From positions 22,931,458-22,995,457 of the forward strand of contig CM023483.1 in NCBI GenBank assembly GCA_013339685.2: a stretch of DNA of 64,000 nt, read 5' to 3'. The notes beneath the pieces are model-generated. The model was not told where the DNA came from. It saw only the letters and a program-made list of their open reading frames with translations, and made no database searches. Positions within the stretch are counted from its first letter, which is position 1; each line of letters begins with the position of its first letter. The translations under genes were made by a program, and so were the position numbers. Shown piece after piece: positions 62,428 to 64,000 of this stretch. The DNA is from Hyalomma asiaticum. Taxonomy: Eukaryota; Arthropoda; Arachnida; Ixodida; Ixodidae.

Positions 62428-62668
62428 TATTGATTGATTTATGGGGTTTTACGTCCCAAAACCACCATTTGATTATGAGAGACGCCGTAGTAGAGCGCTC
62501 GGAAAATTTCGACCACCTGTGGTTCTTTAACGTGCACTGACATCGCATAGCACACGGGCCTCAACATTTCGGCTCCATCGAAATGCAGCCGCCGCGGCCG
62601 GGATTCGATCCCGCGACCCTCGGATCAGAAGCCGAGTACCATAGCCACTAGACCACCATGGCGGGGCG
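62428..62668 (-). mobile_element. tRNA-derived SINE (Ruka-like), best-preserved antisense copy
   Basis: TATTGATTGATTTATGGGGT tail, TTACGTCCCAAAACCACCAT, TTTCGACCACCTGTGGTTCT, CAGCCGCCGCGGCCGGGATT, then B-box and A-box equivalents in CCGAGTACCATAGCCACTAG. It is full length and serves as the window's reference copy. Confidence 0.95.
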
Positions 62669-63044
62669 CCAATTGAAATTGTTCTCAAATGGTCAATAAG
62701 ACCAGCCAAGCGAAGTACATTGGTTTCACCCTCAAAACGTGCACGTAGGTTTTTCAAATCTTCGCCCGACGTGGCTGAAACATCGGGAAGATATCGCGTT
62801 CGAGAACACACAGCTGCAAAGCTTCGTTTGCTCAGGTCTTACGCTAGCGCCGTGAAATTGACGCTCGAAAAGACTTACCAAAGCATGTATACACTGCTTG
62901 AATCAAAGCCTGCGTGTCTGTCTTCCGCCTGAAATACCTTGAGCAGAAGAAATGTATATCTGTGGCTCTAGCGTGGTTCTCACGGGGCATTCAGCCGTGT
63001 CGAATGCATGAAACTACCGATAATAATTGCTACGTAGTTCTACG

Positions 63045-63232
63045 CGTCAAAACTACCATATAACTATGAAGCATGTCGTGGTGGAGAGCTCAGGAAATTA
63101 AGATGACCTGGAGTTATTTGATATACGCCTAAATTTGAGTGTACGGCATACCACCTCCATCGAAATGCGACTGCGGCAGCTATAATCGAATCCGCATCTT
63201 TCGGGTCAGCAGACGAGCACCACCGTGGCGGC
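63045..63232 (-). mobile_element. Decayed SINE, antisense
   Basis: CGTCAAAACTACCATATAAC, GGTGGAGAGCTCAGGAAATT, CACCTCCATCGAAATGCGAC and TCAGCAGACGAGCACCACCG follow family order with many changes and gaps. Confidence 0.75.
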
Positions 63233-64000
63233 CCACGAATGCATACTCTTCTCGCAATGAAACGGCTGAAAAACCTCTTTTGTGCAAACGTGGTCGCGAG
63301 GAGATGTCCAGGAAATTTCTAGGTGACTGTGCACGTTAGAGTGCGGCATAAAGATGCTTCGACTGTCAGGGACTCCGGAACGTTTCTGAAAGTGGGGGAG
63401 GGGGGGGGGGCAAGTATGGCCTTTGTATGTTGTGTTTATTATTTAGTTCATGTGAAAATTTTTACTATTTACTTACATTACATATTATATTACTAATTGG
63501 TAGGTTTAATTACACCAAATAATGATATTTGAATTAATCTTGGTCGTATTACCTTTAGATATTTACAACCTCGCTTATTTTACATTGATATACACTTCAA
63601 AAATGGTTGGAAATTTTGGAAGTACTGAACATCTCTGCAGACCGCGCCACCCGATTGGTTGTATGGTGGTCCGCGTGGTAGTCCAGTGCTTTGGAAAACA
63701 CTGGACCACACAACCACCAGCCTGAAAATTGTTGTCAGAAATTTGATTTCAGCGTAAAGTGTGTGTGTGGGGGGGGGCCCTGCGCCCTCTGGAAAAATGT
63801 TAGGGGGGGCGACCGCCCCCCCCCCCCACCTGCTTTCCCATTTCCGGGTCGCTGTCGACCGTGTTGGACAGCCTGAACGATTATCCCTTAACAGAAAAGA
63901 GAGCCCTAGAGCCCGTGGTCTGCAGAGCTGGTTTGGCACTCGGGGGTTTAAGCTCGCTGCTGCAGTATTTAAGGAATCGTAGAGTGTGTGACAGAGCATG
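63233..64000. other. No supported gene; G-runs and a short hairpin
   Basis: 63396-63410 and 63768-63829 hold G and C runs. GTAGTCCAGTG at 63679-63689 pairs with CACTGGACCAC at 63700-63710. Confidence 0.5.

Overview
The window is eukaryotic, non-coding-rich nuclear DNA that looks like an ixodid (hard) tick genome. It carries about a dozen copies of a tRNA-headed SINE that I recognise from memory as resembling the tick Ruka family. It also has decayed non-LTR retrotransposons, DNA-transposon relics, very long microsatellites, and one gene with short exons and kilobase introns. The taxon is inferred from repeat types and was not tested by any search.

Only one host gene can be supported. It lies on the + strand in nine exons from about 1317 to 12071: 1317-1373, 1865-1968, 3262-3426, 4357-4457, 5536-5609, 6917-7145, 8467-8554, 8939-9144 and 11833-12071. 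All joins keep frame across GT-AG introns, and several of these exons are hard to see as ORFs. The assembled 420-residue fragment (N-terminus not found) is a haspin-family kinase domain plus a C-terminal tail. The family's glycine-rich loop is gone, the VAIK lysine is replaced, and the HRD catalytic aspartate is Asn, while the metal-binding Asn and the Asp of the DFG-equivalent motif remain. I therefore call it a probable haspin-like pseudokinase. This is the most interesting item in the window.

Layout: 1-12.5 kb is the haspin-like gene. Its introns hold two copies of a ~570-bp TA-containing repeat (repeat A), a SINE, an inverted repeat at 7.26-7.83 kb and a ~1.3-kb minisatellite built on a 20-bp palindrome. 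From 12.5 to 33 kb I see mostly microsatellites, SINEs, a tandem duplication (13.4 kb) and one weak exon candidate (25.9 kb). From 33.4 to 35.4 kb there is a SINE, a LINE 3' end and a 722-bp Harbinger-type element that keeps a frameshifted transposase N-terminus. From 41.9 to 44 kb there is a TTAA-flanked MITE and a second inverted repeat. A decayed LINE RNase H/C-terminal region lies at 53.3-54.2 kb, a 52-bp-arm hairpin at 57.3 kb, and a third copy of repeat A fused to other repeat modules at 59.7-60.8 kb. SINEs end the window at 62.4-63.2 kb.

No rRNA gene, genuine tRNA gene, CRISPR array, viral gene or toxin gene was recognised. The genes do not form a pathway: one host gene is embedded in, and partly shaped by, transposon and simple-repeat DNA.
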